Positions 1-11,748 of a stretch of DNA of 64,000 nt are shown piece after piece. Below the pieces are notes generated by a model. That model searched no databases. It was given only the letters and a program-made list of their open reading frames with translations, and was not told the origin of the DNA. How positions within the stretch are numbered: the stretch's first letter is position 1; each line of letters opens with the position of its first letter. Source of the stretch: Alopecurus myosuroides (lineage: Eukaryota; Streptophyta; Magnoliopsida; Poales; Poaceae); contig CM054059.1 in NCBI GenBank assembly GCA_028641055.1, forward strand, positions 109,876,263-109,940,262, in the 5' to 3' direction. The translations under genes were made by a program, and so were the position numbers.

Positions 1-344
1 TTCCTTCAAGGATGACAACCACAAGATGGAAGATTTCCAAGGATATCAAAAGACCAAGTTGAGAGTGAACCAAAGGCTTTTTATTGACCCAAAGAGTGAC
101 CCCTCAGTGTCAAAGGTAGTTCAACATACCTATGTTGGTCTACAGCTCTACCGCGAAGGAAAGTTCTACTCAAGCCAATCTCAAATAGATGTACACTCCA
201 ATCTAATGAAAAATAGACTACCCACAAAAGTTTCTTTTAAGGGTGGTAGCCCACCCAGTTGTTCTGGAACCCAGTCACCTGGACCTATCTTTCTTTCTAA
301 CCTTCCCAAATCTCGGGACGAGATTTCTTTTAAGGGTGGTAGTC
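1..344 (+). mobile_element. 3' end of a gypsy-type internal region with a duplicated polypurine tract
   Basis: This stretch leads directly into an LTR start at 345, so it is the last part of a gypsy internal region. The reading frame from 26 to 349 ends in residues like SRDEISFKGGSL just before the LTR, a sequence common at the 3' end of Triticeae gypsy polyproteins, where the DNA also acts as the polypurine tract. The tract-like sequence TTTCTTTTAAGGGTGGTAG occurs twice, at 231-249 and 324-342, 93 bp apart; only the second abuts the LTR. No protease, RT or integrase motif is visible because the rest of the element lies left of the window. Confidence 0.6.
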
Positions 345-3300
345 TGTAACATCCCTGATTTTTGGAAAACTCAAAAATCACAAAAATTTGAAACTTTTGT
401 TTTCATGTCAATAAAAGTCACCAAAAAACAAATAAAACTCAAACACAAATGAAATATTAGGTCCTATACCAAGTTTATTGGAATTGGAAATCCAGTTATG
501 CCTCTGTTCCTTAAAACCCTAAAACCTTATTCAAAAATAAGTTTCTCTATATAAAGGGGATATCTTTTTATTGACAAACCTTTACCTAAAATGTTTACAA
601 CTCCAACATTACTTTGAAGATAGTTTGTGCCAACAAAAATCAAAGATTTAATAAAGTTCTAAGCCTAAAAAACATTTGATAAGAATAAAATATTTAATAA
701 TAACTTTTAGTTGCTATTCCAAGTTTTAGACATAAAGGTGTGAAAAATAAAATGCATTGCTTGAAAATAACATAAAAGAGGGATTTTGAAAACAATATTA
801 TGACTTGTGGTTTTATTCTAAATTTTATTGATCAACAATATTAATTATTTGATATGAACTAATTAAATAGCATTAACTTACTATTAGTAAATCCTTCATA
901 TCCTAAAATAATAAAATGTGAAATGATTTAAATGGCTTTCCAAAAATAATATATGACATGTAAAATGTCTCTGAAATTTTATTTAGACAATAACATCAAT
1001 TTATTATTTTCTAAATTTTAAAATGGCCTTAAAGTACCATTAGTGTTTTATTTATATTTTCAAAATATAAAATTGTGAAAACAAGATGAAAGGACTCTCA
1101 AAAATATGTTTTCAACATTTAGAATGTCACTGAAATTTTAATTGACCAATAACTATGTCTTATAAATTTTAAAATTAAAAATCACATTAAGTGACTATTA
1201 AGGAATTATTCAAATTTCCAAAATTCAAAAATAAAATATGTTGAATTGTTTTAAAAAATGGTACTGTTGGAAAGTGTTTGAAATTTTAAGAATTTAGATT
1301 TTTGTTTCATGTTATTTGGAGTTATAATTTAAAAGATATGAATTAAATTAGAAAAACATGTTTAAAAAGTTTGAACAAAAAAAAGTGGGAAGAAAAAAAA
1401 ATAGAGAACAAAAAGTCTGGCCCAGCCCAACCCCCTGCCTCTTTCCCGTGCGTGCAACGCGTACGCCCACGGACCAAAAACCACTCAGCAGCCCATCTCA
1501 TCTCCTCTCTCTCTGTGCCGCTGACGAGGGGGCCATGATGACATCGACAATGACGTCACCTCATCTTCTTCCCCAGGAAAGAAACCACGCGCATCACGGG
1601 CGAAATTTCTGGCGACGATTCCGAGTCTTTAAGCCCGTAATTTCTTCCCCTCTTTGGACCTACTTATAGCCCCGTATTCCCTCTCCATTTACCCTCATTT
1701 TCCATCATGCATTGTGCCTCCAGGCCGCCGCCATTTCTCACCGGAGACAGAAACCCTAGCCACCGTATTTCTTCATTTACGGCAACACGGAAGGCCCACA
1801 CCGCTCCACTCCGGCCTCTTTCTTCTCCCCATGTCCGTGCGCATTTTTACTAACACCCATTCCTGTTTTTGGCGCAGAAAAACACCGGCGCCATCTGTTC
1901 CCGAGCTTGTCGGAGCCCGTGCCATCTCCGGTTCCTCGTTGCCGTCCAGGGAGAGCTCAGAAGAGGGCGCCATCGTCACCAGCGAGCTCCCCGCATCACG
2001 CAGCGTCTCGTCGTAGTCTCAATTGAGCCCGAAGTCCACCGGAAAGCCGCCGCCGTAAGATTCCGAGCATCGCGCCACCACGCCGCCATTCTCCGGCGTG
2101 ATCCCTCCGGTGAGCCCCCTCCCTCACTCTCTGCCGTAGGATTTGATCAACGGCTGCGATTAGATTCACTCCGAAGGGGTATGCCACCCTCAGATCTGGA
2201 TCTGACGGCTCAGATCTGGATCCACTTATCCACGTCAGCCTGCACGGTCAGTAGCCCTGTCAGCAGTAGCACCCAATTAGATCCAGCCACGTGGCCTAGC
2301 CTTTATTTCAATTTTTTCTCCCGCTAGAAATAATTGGCAGTTTTAGAGATTAGTCCCTGCACCTTAGATCTATCATATCTTTTGATCCATAAGCCCAAAT
2401 TTAGCAATCTTGGACTTTTTGAAAAGCCCTTGACAATTAGAAACTTTTGGCATTGGCCAAATTCAAATTTGAGAAACTTAAATTTGTTCAAATTCAATTG
2501 TGCTTGTTTGAGGAATTTTGGCATAATTTAAATTCTGTAAATCCATTTTTTGCAAACTAAATTGTTTTGGGTTCCTTAGAATGTGTACTAACAGATCCAT
2601 AAGCCCAAAATATTATTTGAACAATTTTAGAATGAATTTAGAATTATATGGCCATTTGAGCAAATTTTGGCTTACTTTAAAGTCTATAAATAATTTTAAT
2701 ATGTTTTCTTAAGCAATGTTGCTCCATATGGCAACCTTAGTCCATATAAACCAGTGCCATAGAATTTTGGACACATATGAACCATATCCATGTATTTTAG
2801 GCCAAGTTATCACACACATGTTTCACACCATGTTAAAAATGACTTAGGAAATATTTTTTGCTTAAGTGGTTCTATGTGTGTATGGCTATATGAAACCAAG
2901 GCTAAGTCCTTAGTGAAGTTTCAACTTATACTTAGCCAACAAATGAACCTAAAAACACTAGTAAAAATGTTTCCATCAACTTCTTGTCTCCCCATGCTTG
3001 CTTCAAGATTTCACCAAGTTGGGATTTGTGAGAACCATGAAGTGAAATGGAGGACTTAACCATCTAGAGATTTTTCAACATGAAGATAGAAGACCAATGA
3101 AGGACTTAGAAAATAAAACAAACTTCAGAAGCATCTCCAAGAAGTGGAATCACTTAGAAGAAAACCAGAGAAAATTCCAGAAGACTAACCCCTTTCTCTC
3201 TAAGTCTTTTTCCTTCCCTTTTCTATTCTTCTCCTTTCAACTTGATGGCAACATGAAGAGAAACAAGGAAGATCATTGAAGAAATGACTTAGGCTCCACA

Positions 3301-4230
3301 ACAATCTGAGGCATACTCCATAAAGTGCAAGTACATGAAGAAATGAAGAAGAAGGCTACACCTCCCATTCTATCCTCTTGTCTCATTTCTCCTCTATTTT
3401 GACTTAGTGATATTTTCACATTTGTTAAATAAAACACTTAGTTGTGACCACACCACTTGGGAAACAACTAGTGATAAAACCATGAAGACTATCAAGACCA
3501 AGAGAAGCACCACACGAATGAAGGAAACAACTTAGATGGCATGATGATGATCTTCAAGAAGGCAATCACATGAGGACTAGAAGCAATTCATACAAGTTGA
3601 AGAATAACAAGTTGTTTTTGCCCAACCATTGACCCAAATAGAAAATCCCAAGACTTTATCTGGTTTTCTCTATTGTTACTAAGTTAGTTGAACAAGACCT
3701 ACCCTAAACCAAAATGGAAAGACTAAGTTAGAGTACTCAAATGTTTTGATGAAAAACAACTAAGTGTTAAACATTGTTATGTGTTACAATAGTTGATATA
3801 GTTAGATCACTTTGGTGAACTCTTGGAACTTCCTCGATAAGTATGGTTATAATAAAGTTAGTTTTATACAAACTCAACCGAGTCCTTCACAATGTATTGA
3901 ACCATTATAGAATGAATCTTTCAAAACTCAAACCTTGACCTTGTCCTAGCCAACTTGGTTACATCCCTTTTTCCACGATTGTTGCTTTGTATGTTTCTTC
4001 ACTTGTATGATTGTTTGGTAGAATGTTTGTTTATTTTGTTATTGTGTTTTCAATGAATAGATTGTACGGAGAGCAACGATCTTTTGTGAAGAGAGTGTGA
4101 ATTCTTCACCAACTTCAACAAGGCAAGTAACACAGCATCAACTACCATTATTTTCTATATGCATTAGTTGATTTTGAGTAGTATAATGGTTCAATACATT
4201 AGGAATGATGCAATCTAAAGGATAATAGAT
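345..4230 (+). mobile_element. Long gypsy 3' LTR (TGTAACATCC type), truncated at its right end
   Basis: The LTR begins TGTAACATCC right after the polypurine tract. The layout is about 1 kb of AT-rich sequence, a GC-rich block at about 1420-2300 with a TATA-like TTATAG near 1665 and a gene-leader look, then about 1.9 kb of AT-rich sequence. The expected terminus GGGATGTTACA is not found. Near 4230 the sequence changes abruptly to the coiled-coil end of an antisense gypsy gene, so the LTR appears cut off there. Short reading frames inside (for example 1358-1669, 1869-2327, 2790-3059) have no recognisable product and I treat them as noise. The right boundary is approximate. Confidence 0.6.
1662..1672 (+). 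promoter_or_regulatory. Possible TATA box of the LTR promoter
   Basis: TACTTATAGCC lies at the switch from the AT-rich upstream part to the GC-rich leader-like block of the LTR, where a Pol II start would be expected. It is not a perfect TATAAA, so the call rests mainly on position. Confidence 0.3.
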
Positions 4231-6851
4231 ATGTCGGTGGGAAAGGGCTTGCCTTTGCCCATCAGCTCCCCCTGCAGCCGCTTGTGCTGGTCACTGAGAT
4301 CCCGGTTCTCCGAGAGGAGTTTCTGGTATAATCTAGCACGGGTCTTAGTGCAAACCTAGAAAAGACCGCTATCAGTAAAGTTGTAAAGATTCAAGCCGAG
4401 TAGCCTTAAATCGAATAAGTGGCAATTACTCGACCCGAATCTCAGAGACTGGCTGGATGTATATTTATCTCAGAATTCTTTACTTTCTATGTTGTGCAGA
4501 AACTTAGAAAAGTTGAAGAGAGGAATGTACTTACCCTGGAAGTTGCCTCGGCATCTGCGGCAGCAGTCTTCAGCGCGTGTAGCTTTTGTGCAAGTGTGCC
4601 TAGGCCTGCCAAGTGCACGCTGGTCACTTCACCAATATCGGTGTTGTTCCAATCTATGCAGTAATGTTCCAGGGAGCCTAGGATCTTCCCGCTCAAAGTG
4701 TGCACCAGACATTGGCAGTCCCGGCCTCAATGCTGGTCGGCGCGGTACCCAGGCCTTGGTGCGTAACCACCCGCCTGTCGGGGTTAATCTGTATTCCGGT
4801 GGCGAGGGACTTCTTCTGCACAAGCTTGGATTGCTGTTGTGTCGGTTTCTTCCGAGGTCCTGTGCCGGCTTCTTCGGCTGCGGCGATGCAACCTGCTTTT
4901 GCTGCGGTGGTGGAGTAGGCTTCAGCTGTGCCGGTGGCTGCTGTTGTGCCGGTGGTGAAGGTGTCTGTTGTGGTGGCTTCTGGGCTGGATGCTGCGGTGG
5001 TTGCTGGTCTGGGTGTTGTGCTGGCTGCTGCTGCTGTTGCTGCTGCAGAGCATCCGGAGTCTATGTTCTTTCTGTCTCGGTGCTCATGTGACCAACATCG
5101 AGGTATTCTTCCATGTCGAGCTGGTCCATCGGTTTGAGGTCCGGGGATCCTTGTTCTCCTCCTACATCCGCGTACGATCCCGGAAGCAGGATCACGGATG
5201 GTTGTGCCGGAGGAGAGCTCATCCTGGACGAGCTCTGACCTCAGACATTGCCTTGTCCTGAGGTTGGCGGTGTCGGCAACGACACGGTGATGGAGGAAGC
5301 ACTTTGGGCGATGTCCAAAGGTTTCCTACAGTAGAGGGTGAAACTGAGTTAACTCGGACGAAGGAGAAAAAAGCAGAAAGTGCAAAGGAAATATATCTCG
5401 GGGAAAACTCTTACCCATGCGATGTTAGCCTTATGTGTGGTCCCTTAATCGCGGATTTCTTCCTCCTCTTGGTTGGGGCGGCCGAGGACTCAGCCCCGAC
5501 ATGCTTCTTGGACTCGGCAGGGCCCACCGCTTCAACCGGCTACACCTCCAGGACTTGATCGTTCGGATCAGCTGATGTCGACAGAAGCGGAAAGGCATAA
5601 GTGATCGGGGAGGGGTCAAGTACCTCTATAATGCGACACTCGTCATTTTCTTCGTCATTAGACCAATCTTTGATAGAACCAGAGATGCGAGACTTAACCG
5701 CACCAAGGGTGACGCAGGCACCCGGGGTCGCCATGTAATCCTCGTCATCCGGGTCCTCGATGTCGGCGATGGCGAGATCCTCTACCCATGTGGCAGATGG
5801 GCTAGGCCGTCCTCGGTCCTTTGCCGCACAAATCTCTACAAAGCGCAAGACAAGATATAAAGACATTGAAATGTATACGACAGGTTATGACGGCACAAAG
5901 GTGTTCAGAAAGGAGTTCGAGGATCTTACCGCTGGTACTTGGCGTATCCTGGTGTAGGGTTCGAGGGCCCAATCCCAATCCTTCGACATACTAGTCCTGG
6001 CTATGGCCCTGATGTGCTTCCAAACTTGCGCCTTGGTGAGCTCGATGGTGGACGTGCGAGTTGGATCCCGAGATCCGCTCATGTAGCAGATCTTGTGGGA
6101 TCGGCGCTGGAGGGGAGAGACTCGACGACTAATGAAAGTCGCCAGGAGATCATAGGCGGTGAGCCTGTCTTCTTTGAGACCGCCTAGGGTCCGGTGGATT
6201 AGGTTGATCTCGGGAAGGGTGTCCTGGGGGTTATGCTTCCAAATATGCATTGCCACTGGAGGGATGAGATCGGATGCCGACAACCGAATCGAGTTTGTGG
6301 GGGTAGTGTTTTTCAGGTAGAAGAAAGAGCGGAGCCATTTGCGGCATGATTTCAGGCCCCAAATCCTGGGGAAAGTAGAGTTACGCCAGGGAATGACCGT
6401 GTCGGCACCACATTGCGTCATTTTCTTGGGGGCTCCCGGGTTTTCCGGATCCGGGATAACCTTCTTCCGGAATTGGAAGTATTTGCTCCACATGTTGATT
6501 ATGGGCCAGATACCAAGGTAACCCTCAGAGATGTAGATAAAAGCGGAAAGGGTTGTGATGGCGTTTGCCAGAAGCTGGTGTGGCTGGAGGCCGAATCTAT
6601 CGAAAATCGCTGAGAGGTAAACCGAATCCTCACTCAAAGTGAGCAAGGAAAACTACATACTCACCGGTTTGGGGCTTAGGGATGATCTCCTCGCCCGGAA
6701 GCCGACACTCGACCCCTTCCAGGATCCGGCGTGTGTCAAACAGCCATTGGATCTCGGACTGGGTTACCTGCAAGCCCTCCCAGGAGGCGCGGGTGGATTC
6801 CTCGAACACCTCTTCCTCGTTCTCAGCGACGACGAGTTCATGGGAGGCCAT
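4231..6851 (-). pseudogene. Antisense 'putative gypsy type transposon' gene of gypsy-1, decayed
   Basis: Read on the minus strand from the ATG at 6851 (MASHELVVAENEEE...), the first block ends GEYVVFLAHFE, where an in-frame TGA sits at 6630-6632. A frameshift follows, then the hallmark DRFGLQPHQLLANAITTLSAF (to about 5930), as in the Pfam family Transposase_28. A likely splice donor (CAGCG|GTAAG) near 5930 and an acceptor near 5850 lead into an acidic exon that hits another stop at 5540. Further downstream come a proline/glutamine-rich stretch (CAG/CAA repeats, about 4860-5050) and a coiled-coil end (LLSENRDLSDQHKRLQGE) cut off near 4231. Genes of this kind lie antisense, upstream of the 3' LTR, in several grass gypsy families; their function is unknown. 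At least two stops and one frameshift make this copy dead. Confidence 0.65.
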
Positions 6852-8204
6852 GGAGGTGAAGGACGAGCACGGAGGCTCCGGGAGATCCGTAGCAGCGGCA
6901 GAGAGAGGCGCGGTGGAGAACACCGGAGTTGGCTTCGCTTCGGTGGCGGAGAAGAGTGGCGAGAAAGGATGCATGATGGTGGCGACGGTGAAAGAGAGCT
7001 CTACAACGACGACGGTGGTGGCGCGATGTCCGGTGATGGAGACGGAGAGGGCCAGATCCGCGGCGGCGCTGGGTGCTGCTACAGCGGTGGAGCACGGCGC
7101 CGCGGTGGAACGCGGTGCGCGGACCCACGACGGTGTCCGGAGTCCGGCGGCTGGGCGTAGTGCGGTGGTGCGCTGCTTGCTGTTCTGCGCGAGGTGGAAG
7201 AGAAGACGAGGAATGGGCGAAGTAAATGAACACTGCACACCCGCGCCCCTATTTATACCGCGAGGAGGAGGTGCGGCGTGGGGTCAATCGTGCCACGATT
7301 TCCAGTAACTGCATCAATTAACCGCACACACGATCTCACGCAGAAGAGCAACCAATCGGCATGGTGGAGTTAATCCCGGGGAATCCGACGGGCGCACTCA
7401 AGTCCCCGATGAGACGAGACATCGCGTGGGCCTCGCGGGCGTGCGTGGCGAGGAATGAGGCAACGCGCGGTAAGTTTCTGCCGCGTGTCTCCTCCACAAT
7501 GCGGAGGAAACAAAGATGCTCCTCCTAACTCGAAGCAATCGAGCTAAAACCAAGAAGCAAAATTGGCTAAGTGCCAGTTCCAGTACAAGTGCTGACCCAA
7601 CATAACTTATGCCGGGAATTTGGTAAGAATCTTGGTACTGATCGAGGATCAGTTTCGAGACGAAGAGCTGAACCGGCATAGGTCCTGTCGGTTGATTAGT
7701 GTATGGTTTTTATTTGGAAAGCTATCGCATCCCATCATCCAAGTCTGTTGGACCACGCCAAGTTTGGGGACTAATGTCGGGGGCTACCCCCGGGTAGGCT
7801 CATGGAAGGTATAAAGTGGTCTCCAAAGTGTGGACCAGGTCAAGGTTGACCAACATAGTGACGTACCGGCATACGTTGACCGACATAAGTGGTATGTCAG
7901 TATATGCTTTGTTGTATATTGTCTTGCAGGAAGAACTTGCCCGGGTTATCCGAGTTAACCTTGGAGAAGCCGGGATATGAAAAGAGTATCTGATCTCGAA
8001 CGAGGGTCACTAGTGCAGGCGTATCTGTGATATCACGGGGGAGAACACGCGTGCAGGTTCAAGTTACAAGGCAATCCTGTACCGCTGACCGCGAGCTTTT
8101 GTGTGAGCAGTGGCTAGGTATGGGCGAGGCCACGTCTTGTCTACGACAGAAGCGACAACGAAGGTAGTGCCACTAGTGGAAACAACCCCTCTCGTCCAGG
8201 GGGC

Positions 8205-8440
8205 CGGGGGGCAGCTGTCCCGGTTGCAACCAAATCTGGGACAAATGCCCTCCATTGGTCCCGGTTCGTGCGCCCTGGGCAACAGGAATCGCCTGGGCGC
8301 ATTGGTCCCGGTTCGTGGGGGGCATATCGGTCCCGGCTCGTGCCACGGACCGGGACCAATGCCTAGCCACAGGCCACGTGGCACGCGCATGACCTGTTGT
8401 CCCGGTTCAGTCCACGAACCGGGACCAATGCCCCCTTCCC
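8205..8440 (+). repeat. Left subterminal repeats of CACTA-1
   Basis: Short inverted motifs of the type GGTCCCGGTTCGTG and CACGAACCGGGACCAAT recur through this stretch. Such repeats are the usual binding sites for the element's own transposase-associated proteins, and matching motifs occur at the right end. Confidence 0.75.
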
Positions 8441-8452
8441 CTATATATACTG
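8441..8452 (+). promoter_or_regulatory. TATA box of the CACTA-1 transposase gene
   Basis: CCTATATATACT lies just after the subterminal repeats and about 270 bp before the transposase ATG. A possible 5' leader intron runs from a GAG|GTTAAC donor near 8603 to a GATGCAG acceptor immediately before the ATG at 8720. Both calls are by eye. Confidence 0.5.
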
Positions 8453-8719
8453 CCCCAGCCCCCCCCCCTCCTTCCATCTTTTTTTTTGCTTGGAGGTGTG
8501 AGAGAGTGTGGTGTTGCTGTTTTTTTTTTACTATGCACACGAGGTGTTCGACGAAATTCCCGAGACGCACACAAGCTCACTGAAAATGGTTTCTTCGACC
8601 GAGGTTAACAAATTATCTTTTTCATCTGTAACTGATACATAAAAAAGTATTATTTGTCGATGTACTGTGGTTATCTCTGTATTAATATGTATTTTGATAA
8701 ACTTAATTATATGATGCAG

Positions 8720-11317
8720 ATGGATGCACGGCAGCGATGGATGTACGGTGACCGACGCACCTCCGAGTATATGGCAGGCCTGAATGCATTTCTTGCTGTA
8801 GCTCAGGCGAACAAAGATAATGGCTTCATGTGTTGCCCATGTGTTGATTGTCGGAACGTCAGAGAACATTCTTCCGAAAGAATCCTTCACGGCCATCTAC
8901 TTCGGAGAGGTTTCATGCCCAGCTATAATTGCTGGACCAAGCATGGAGAAAGAGGGGTTGTGATGGAAGACGATGAAGAAGAAGAAGAAGATCCTTTGTT
9001 CCCTGAATACGACGATACTGCAATGGAAGAGAATGCAGAAGAAGGAGGTGATCAAGAACAGGCATCAGAAGAGCCCGATGATGATCTTGGCCGAGTTATT
9101 GCTGATGCAAGGGAAGACTGTGAAAATAGATTGGAGAGGTTGAAACTGGACAACATGTTACAGGATCACAAAAAATTGTTATACCCAAATTGCGAAGATG
9201 GTAGCACAAAGCTCGGTACCACACTGGAGTTGCTGAAATGGAAGGCACAAAACGGTGTGACTGACAAGGCATTTGAGACTTTACTTCAACTAATGAAGCC
9301 AAAACTTCCAAAGGATAACGAATTGCCTGAGAGTACGTACGAAGCAAAGAAAGCTCTCTGCCCTCTAGGATTAGATGTGCAGAAGATACATGCATGCATT
9401 AATGACTGCATTCTCTTCCGCGGTGAGAAGTACGAGAATTTGGATGAATGTCCGATATGCACTGCACTGCGGTATAAGATCAGAGCAGATGATCCTGGTG
9501 ATGTTGACGGCGAGCCTCCCCGTAAGAGGGTTCCTGCTAAGGTGATGTGGTATGCTCCTATAATACCACGGCTGAAACGTCTGTTTAGAAACAAAGAGCA
9601 TGCTAGGTTGTTGCGATGGCACAAAGAAGACCGTAAGAAAGATGGAAAGTTGAGGCACCCCGCCGATGGATCGCAGTGGAGAAAGATCGAGAGAGACTTT
9701 CCAGACTTTGCAGGAGAGGCGAGAAACTTATGGTTTGGTCTAAGTACAGATGGCTTTAATCCTTTTGGGGAGCAGAGCTCCAGTCATAGCACTTGGCCTG
9801 TAACTCTATGTATGTACAACCTTCCTCCTTGGTTGTGCATGAAGCGCAAGTTCATTATGATGCCAGTTCTCATCCAAGGCCCGAGGCAACCTGGCAACGA
9901 CATTGATGTGTATCTAAGGCCATTAGTGGAAGAACTCTTAGAACTGTGGGGCAAACCAGGTGTACGTGTGTGGGATGAGAACGAACAAAAGCCATTTGAC
10001 CTACGGGCGTTGCTTTTCGTGACCATCAATGATTGGCCAGCTCTTAGTAACATTTCCGGTCATACAAACAAGGGATACAATGCATGCACACACTGTTTAG
10101 ATAAGACTGACAGTGTTTTTTTGGATAAATGTAAAAAGGTTGTATACCTGGGGCATCGTAGATTTCTTCCGATCAAGCATCCCTTAAGGAAAAAAGGAGG
10201 AAAGCATTTCAGAGGTGAGGCAGATAACCGAAAGAAGCCTGAGCTCCGTAGTGGTAATGATATATTCGATATGGTCAAGGACCTAGAAGTAATCTTTGGT
10301 AAGGCTGCTGGCAGCCAACCAGTTCCGTACGGCCCTGATAAGAGGGCACCCATGTGGAAGAAGAAATCTATATTTTGGGAGCTACCCTATTGGAAAGTTT
10401 TAGATGTCCGGTCTTCGATCGACGTGATGCACGTGACAAAGAATCTATGTGTCAATCTGCTATGCTTCCTGGGCGTGTATGGGAAGTCAAAAGATACGCC
10501 TGAAGCACGGGAGGACCAGCAACGTATGAAAGACCCAAGCAACAAGCACACAGATACAGGGCGCCATTCCTTAAGCAGCTACGCTCTTACTAAAGCAGAG
10601 AAGGAAATATTCTTTGAAGTCCTTTACAGTATCAAGGTTCCGTCTGGCTTCTCGTCGAATATAAAGGGGATAATAAACATGGCAGAGAAAAAATTCCAAA
10701 ACCTGAAGTCTCATGACTGCCACGTGATTATGACGCAATTGCTTCCGATTGCATTGAGGGGGCTTCTACCGGAAAATGTTCGAGTACCCATTGTGAAGCT
10801 ATGTGCATTCATGAACGCAATATCTCAGAAGGTAATCGATCCAGAAAGTCTGACAAGATTACAGAGGGATGTGGTCCAGTGTCTTGTTAGTTTTGAGTTG
10901 GTGTTCCCACCATCCTTCTTCAACATTATGACTCATCTCCTGGTTCACCTATGTGAAGAGATTCATATTCTTGGTCCGGTATTTCTACACAATATGTTCC
11001 CCTTTGAGAGGTTCATGGGAGTCTTGAAGAAATATGTTCATAACCGTGCTAGGCCAGAAGGAAGCATCTCGAAGGGCTATGGAACAGAGGAGGTCATTGG
11101 GTTCTGTGTTGACTTTATTCCTGACCTTAAGACAATTGGTGTTCCTGAATCGCGGCATGAGGGGAGACTGAGGGGAAAAGGAACGCTGGGAAAGAAAACA
11201 ATGATACCTAGGGACGGGCATTCTTTGACCAAAGCACACTACACAGTTCTACAAAATTCTATGTTCATGGCTACGTATGTCGAGGAACACAAGAATATTG
11301 TACGGTCTTCTATGTGA
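8720..11317 (+). CDS. CACTA transposase (Tnp2/TNPD type), open frame, possibly short at the C-terminus
   Basis: I start at 8720 (MDARQRWMYGDRR) because that is where the family's N-terminal transposase-associated domain begins and because it follows a plausible splice acceptor; the frame itself is open from 8654. The N-terminal domain holds the zinc-binding-like CCPCVDC and HGHLLRRGF. It is followed by an acidic stretch of E/D runs. The central Transposase_21 (Tnp2) region includes NPFGEQSSSHSTWPV, GHTNKGYNACTHC and SSIDVMHVTKN. Next comes a DUF4218 region (LLPIALRGLLPENVR, FPFERFMGVLKKYVHNRARPE). The usual DUF4216 domain is missing and the frame stops soon after DUF4218. No internal stop occurs over about 865 codons, so it may be functional, but the short C-terminus is a warning sign. 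Confidence 0.88.
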   Translation: MDARQRWMYGDRRTSEYMAGLNAFLAVAQANKDNGFMCCPCVDCRNVREHSSERILHGHLLRRGFMPSYNCWTKHGERGVVMEDDEEEEEDPLFPEYDDTAMEENAEEGGDQEQASEEPDDDLGRVIADAREDCENRLERLKLDNMLQDHKKLLYPNCEDGSTKLGTTLELLKWKAQNGVTDKAFETLLQLMKPKLPKDNELPESTYEAKKALCPLGLDVQKIHACINDCILFRGEKYENLDECPICTALRYKIRADDPGDVDGEPPRKRVPAKVMWYAPIIPRLKRLFRNKEHARLLRWHKEDRKKDGKLRHPADGSQWRKIERDFPDFAGEARNLWFGLSTDGFNPFGEQSSSHSTWPVTLCMYNLPPWLCMKRKFIMMPVLIQGPRQPGNDIDVYLRPLVEELLELWGKPGVRVWDENEQKPFDLRALLFVTINDWPALSNISGHTNKGYNACTHCLDKTDSVFLDKCKKVVYLGHRRFLPIKHPLRKKGGKHFRGEADNRKKPELRSGNDIFDMVKDLEVIFGKAAGSQPVPYGPDKRAPMWKKKSIFWELPYWKVLDVRSSIDVMHVTKNLCVNLLCFLGVYGKSKDTPEAREDQQRMKDPSNKHTDTGRHSLSSYALTKAEKEIFFEVLYSIKVPSGFSSNIKGIINMAEKKFQNLKSHDCHVIMTQLLPIALRGLLPENVRVPIVKLCAFMNAISQKVIDPESLTRLQRDVVQCLVSFELVFPPSFFNIMTHLLVHLCEEIHILGPVFLHNMFPFERFMGVLKKYVHNRARPEGSISKGYGTEEVIGFCVDFIPDLKTIGVPESRHEGRLRGKGTLGKKTMIPRDGHSLTKAHYTVLQNSMFMATYVEEHKNIVRSSM

Positions 11318-11556
11318 AGGACATGTCTTCCAGACCGAAGAAAAGAAAAAATAAGGGAACAATTTCATCATACGATGAGCCGAAGCGTCACATAGTTCTC
11401 TCAGGGAAAAGAAACATTGTGGGAATCGAGGACACGACAGACATGTCAGAAGATTATAATAAGTTTGTTGAAATTCCACCCTTCACAGTGAAATCTGACC
11501 CTACCATCCCGTTAAATAATGAAGATGCTCCATGGTTACGGCCGAAGCGATCATAA
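11314..11556 (+). CDS. Small basic ORF overlapping the transposase stop codon
   Basis: The ATG overlaps the transposase stop (ATGTGA), giving an 80-residue frame in another phase. It begins with a lysine/arginine cluster (RPKKRKNK) that could act as a nuclear signal. I do not recognise the product. It could be the remains of the transposase C-terminal region after a frameshift, or chance. Its tail (NNEDAPWLRPKRS) vaguely resembles the ends of other Tnp2-family proteins. Confidence 0.35.
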   Translation: MKDMSSRPKKRKNKGTISSYDEPKRHIVLSGKRNIVGIEDTTDMSEDYNKFVEIPPFTVKSDPTIPLNNEDAPWLRPKRS

Positions 11557-11748
11557 GCAAGGGACACGAAGAAAATTCAGAAGACTAGATAGGGATGTTG
11601 TTGGTGATGTGTAATAATAAACGTGGAATACATGATCATAGTTCTTATAACGTAGTATGAACGAGATTTTGTTAACCAAAATGATATTTATACATATTAT
11701 GTGATTATGAATGGAGTAGGTGCAAGTTTGACCAATAATTTGTATTGA

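Noticed and set aside
4489..5091. Cysteine/glycine-rich 200-codon plus-strand frame
   Set aside because: It is the antisense of CAG/CAA-type Gln/Pro repeats of the gypsy-1 antisense pseudogene, so the Cys/Gly runs are a composition effect.
6682..7308. Plus-strand 208-codon frame near the gypsy-1 LTR
   Set aside because: It overlaps the first exon and leader of the antisense gypsy gene, which carries the recognisable family motif on the minus strand.
8064..8583. Frames of 150-170 codons on both strands at the left end of CACTA-1
   Set aside because: They run through the CCGGG subterminal repeats and the transposon/LTR border, so they are chance frames in low-stop sequence.
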